Of a DNA stretch of 14,225 bases, positions 13,908 to 14,225 are shown in pieces. Below the pieces are notes generated by a model. It was not told the DNA's origin. It did not search any database and saw only the letters and a program-made list of their open reading frames with translations. The stretch comes from Spirochaetaceae bacterium (GTDB taxonomy: Bacteria > Spirochaetota > Spirochaetia > Treponematales > Breznakiellaceae): assembly GCA_031284645.1 (NCBI GenBank), contig JAITXS010000130.1, positions 1-14,225 of the forward strand, written 5' to 3'. The stretch's first letter is position 1; each line of letters opens with the position of its first letter. A program made the translations under genes and the position numbers.

Positions 13908-14039
13908 AGGGTAATAGGGGAAAGGGTCTTGGGTATTGGAATATCAGAGAGCTACTACCGTACCCCGAAGCTAAGGGCTTCGGGTACGATACAGGCGCTC
14001 TAATAAAATCTAGACCCTAAACCCAAAACCCAATTACCC
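13908..14039. repeat. Symmetric G-tract/C-tract repeat element, second full copy
   Basis: Left end GGG at 13909-13911, GGGG 13917-13920, GGG 13924-13926, GGG 13931-13933 (loops 5, 3, 4). Right end CCC at 14015-14017, 14022-14024, 14029-14031 and 14037-14039 (loops 4, 4, 5). In the middle is a strong hairpin, cgtaccccgaagc (13959-13971) with gcttcgggtacg (13977-13988), 12 pairs with one bulged C and a 5-nt loop. The aatatcag string at 13941-13948 recurs at 1160-1167, which supports homology to the element at 1130. Confidence 0.7.
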
Positions 14040-14075
14040 TGCTTTGGTTTTAGGGTATTGGATAATCAGAAATCC

Positions 14076-14225
14076 ACCCCTCATCCCGAAGCAAAGGTTT
14101 AGAAGAGTTGGGTATGGTACAGGATTACTGGTAAAATCTATACCCCATACCCTTGCCCCAAAACCCTATCTTACCCCTCATCCCGAAGCAAAGTTTTAGA
14201 AGAGTTGGATATGGTACAGGATTAC
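14076..14225. repeat. 97-bp tandem repeat, cut by window end
   Basis: The 53 bases from 14076 recur from 14173 to the end with two mismatches (period 97). The unit contains cccgaagcaaag, tttagaagagttgg and ggtacaggattac, all part of the dispersed family, and four C-tracts at 14143-14166. More copies may follow outside the window. Confidence 0.8.

Larger units (their letters stand above)
13905..14225. repeat. Intergenic repeat block downstream of trpS
   Basis: No gene is visible. The block holds one complete symmetric element (13908-14039) and the start of another whose 3' part is repeated in tandem up to the window edge. The sequences match the family between the first gene and holA. No U-tract terminator for proS-trpS was seen. 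Confidence 0.8.

Noticed and set aside
13905..14225. CRISPR array in the repeat block
   Set aside because: The units are about 97 bp with related rather than unique interiors and no short repeat-spacer rhythm.

Overview
The window looks like chromosome of a spirochaete, most likely a Treponema of the kind found in insect guts. This is inferred from the proteins and the gene order rpsF-ssb-rpsR-rplI-dnaB, together with a Big_2/formylglycine-generating-enzyme-like (FGE-like) surface-type protein of a sort expanded in some treponemes. No rRNA, tRNA, IS element or CRISPR array was seen. Most genes are core housekeeping genes, split by two blocks of unusual G/C-tract intergenic repeats.

Left end (1-1290): the 3' part of a gene for an Ig-like plus FGE-like (C-type-lectin-fold) protein, then about 340 bp of repeats between this gene and the convergent holA. 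Next (1287-3327, minus strand): crcB/fluC, then lexA-holA. The LexA-like protein keeps the catalytic serine but seems to lack both the Ala-Gly cleavage site and the catalytic lysine.

Centre (3465-7015, plus strand): a clear promoter, an RNA leader that fits the S6:S18 autoregulatory motif and hides the Shine-Dalgarno (SD) sequence, then rpsF-ssb-rpsR-rplI-dnaB and a small ComFB-family gene. This couples ribosome small-subunit proteins to replication proteins. ComFB runs 35 bp into a convergent HAD phosphatase gene.

Right half: neuB, lepA and the HAD phosphatase gene read on the minus strand (7856 and upward), while proS-trpS (overlapping ATGA) read on the plus strand from 11053. The window closes with a second block of the same repeat family (13905-14225).

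The most unusual points are the apparently non-cleavable LexA, the symmetric repeats that carry G-quadruplex motifs on opposite strands at their two ends and supply the last codons of holA and trpS, and a 3' end of the first gene that looks like the variable region of a diversity-generating retroelement target. All functional calls come from reading motifs by eye; no database search was run.
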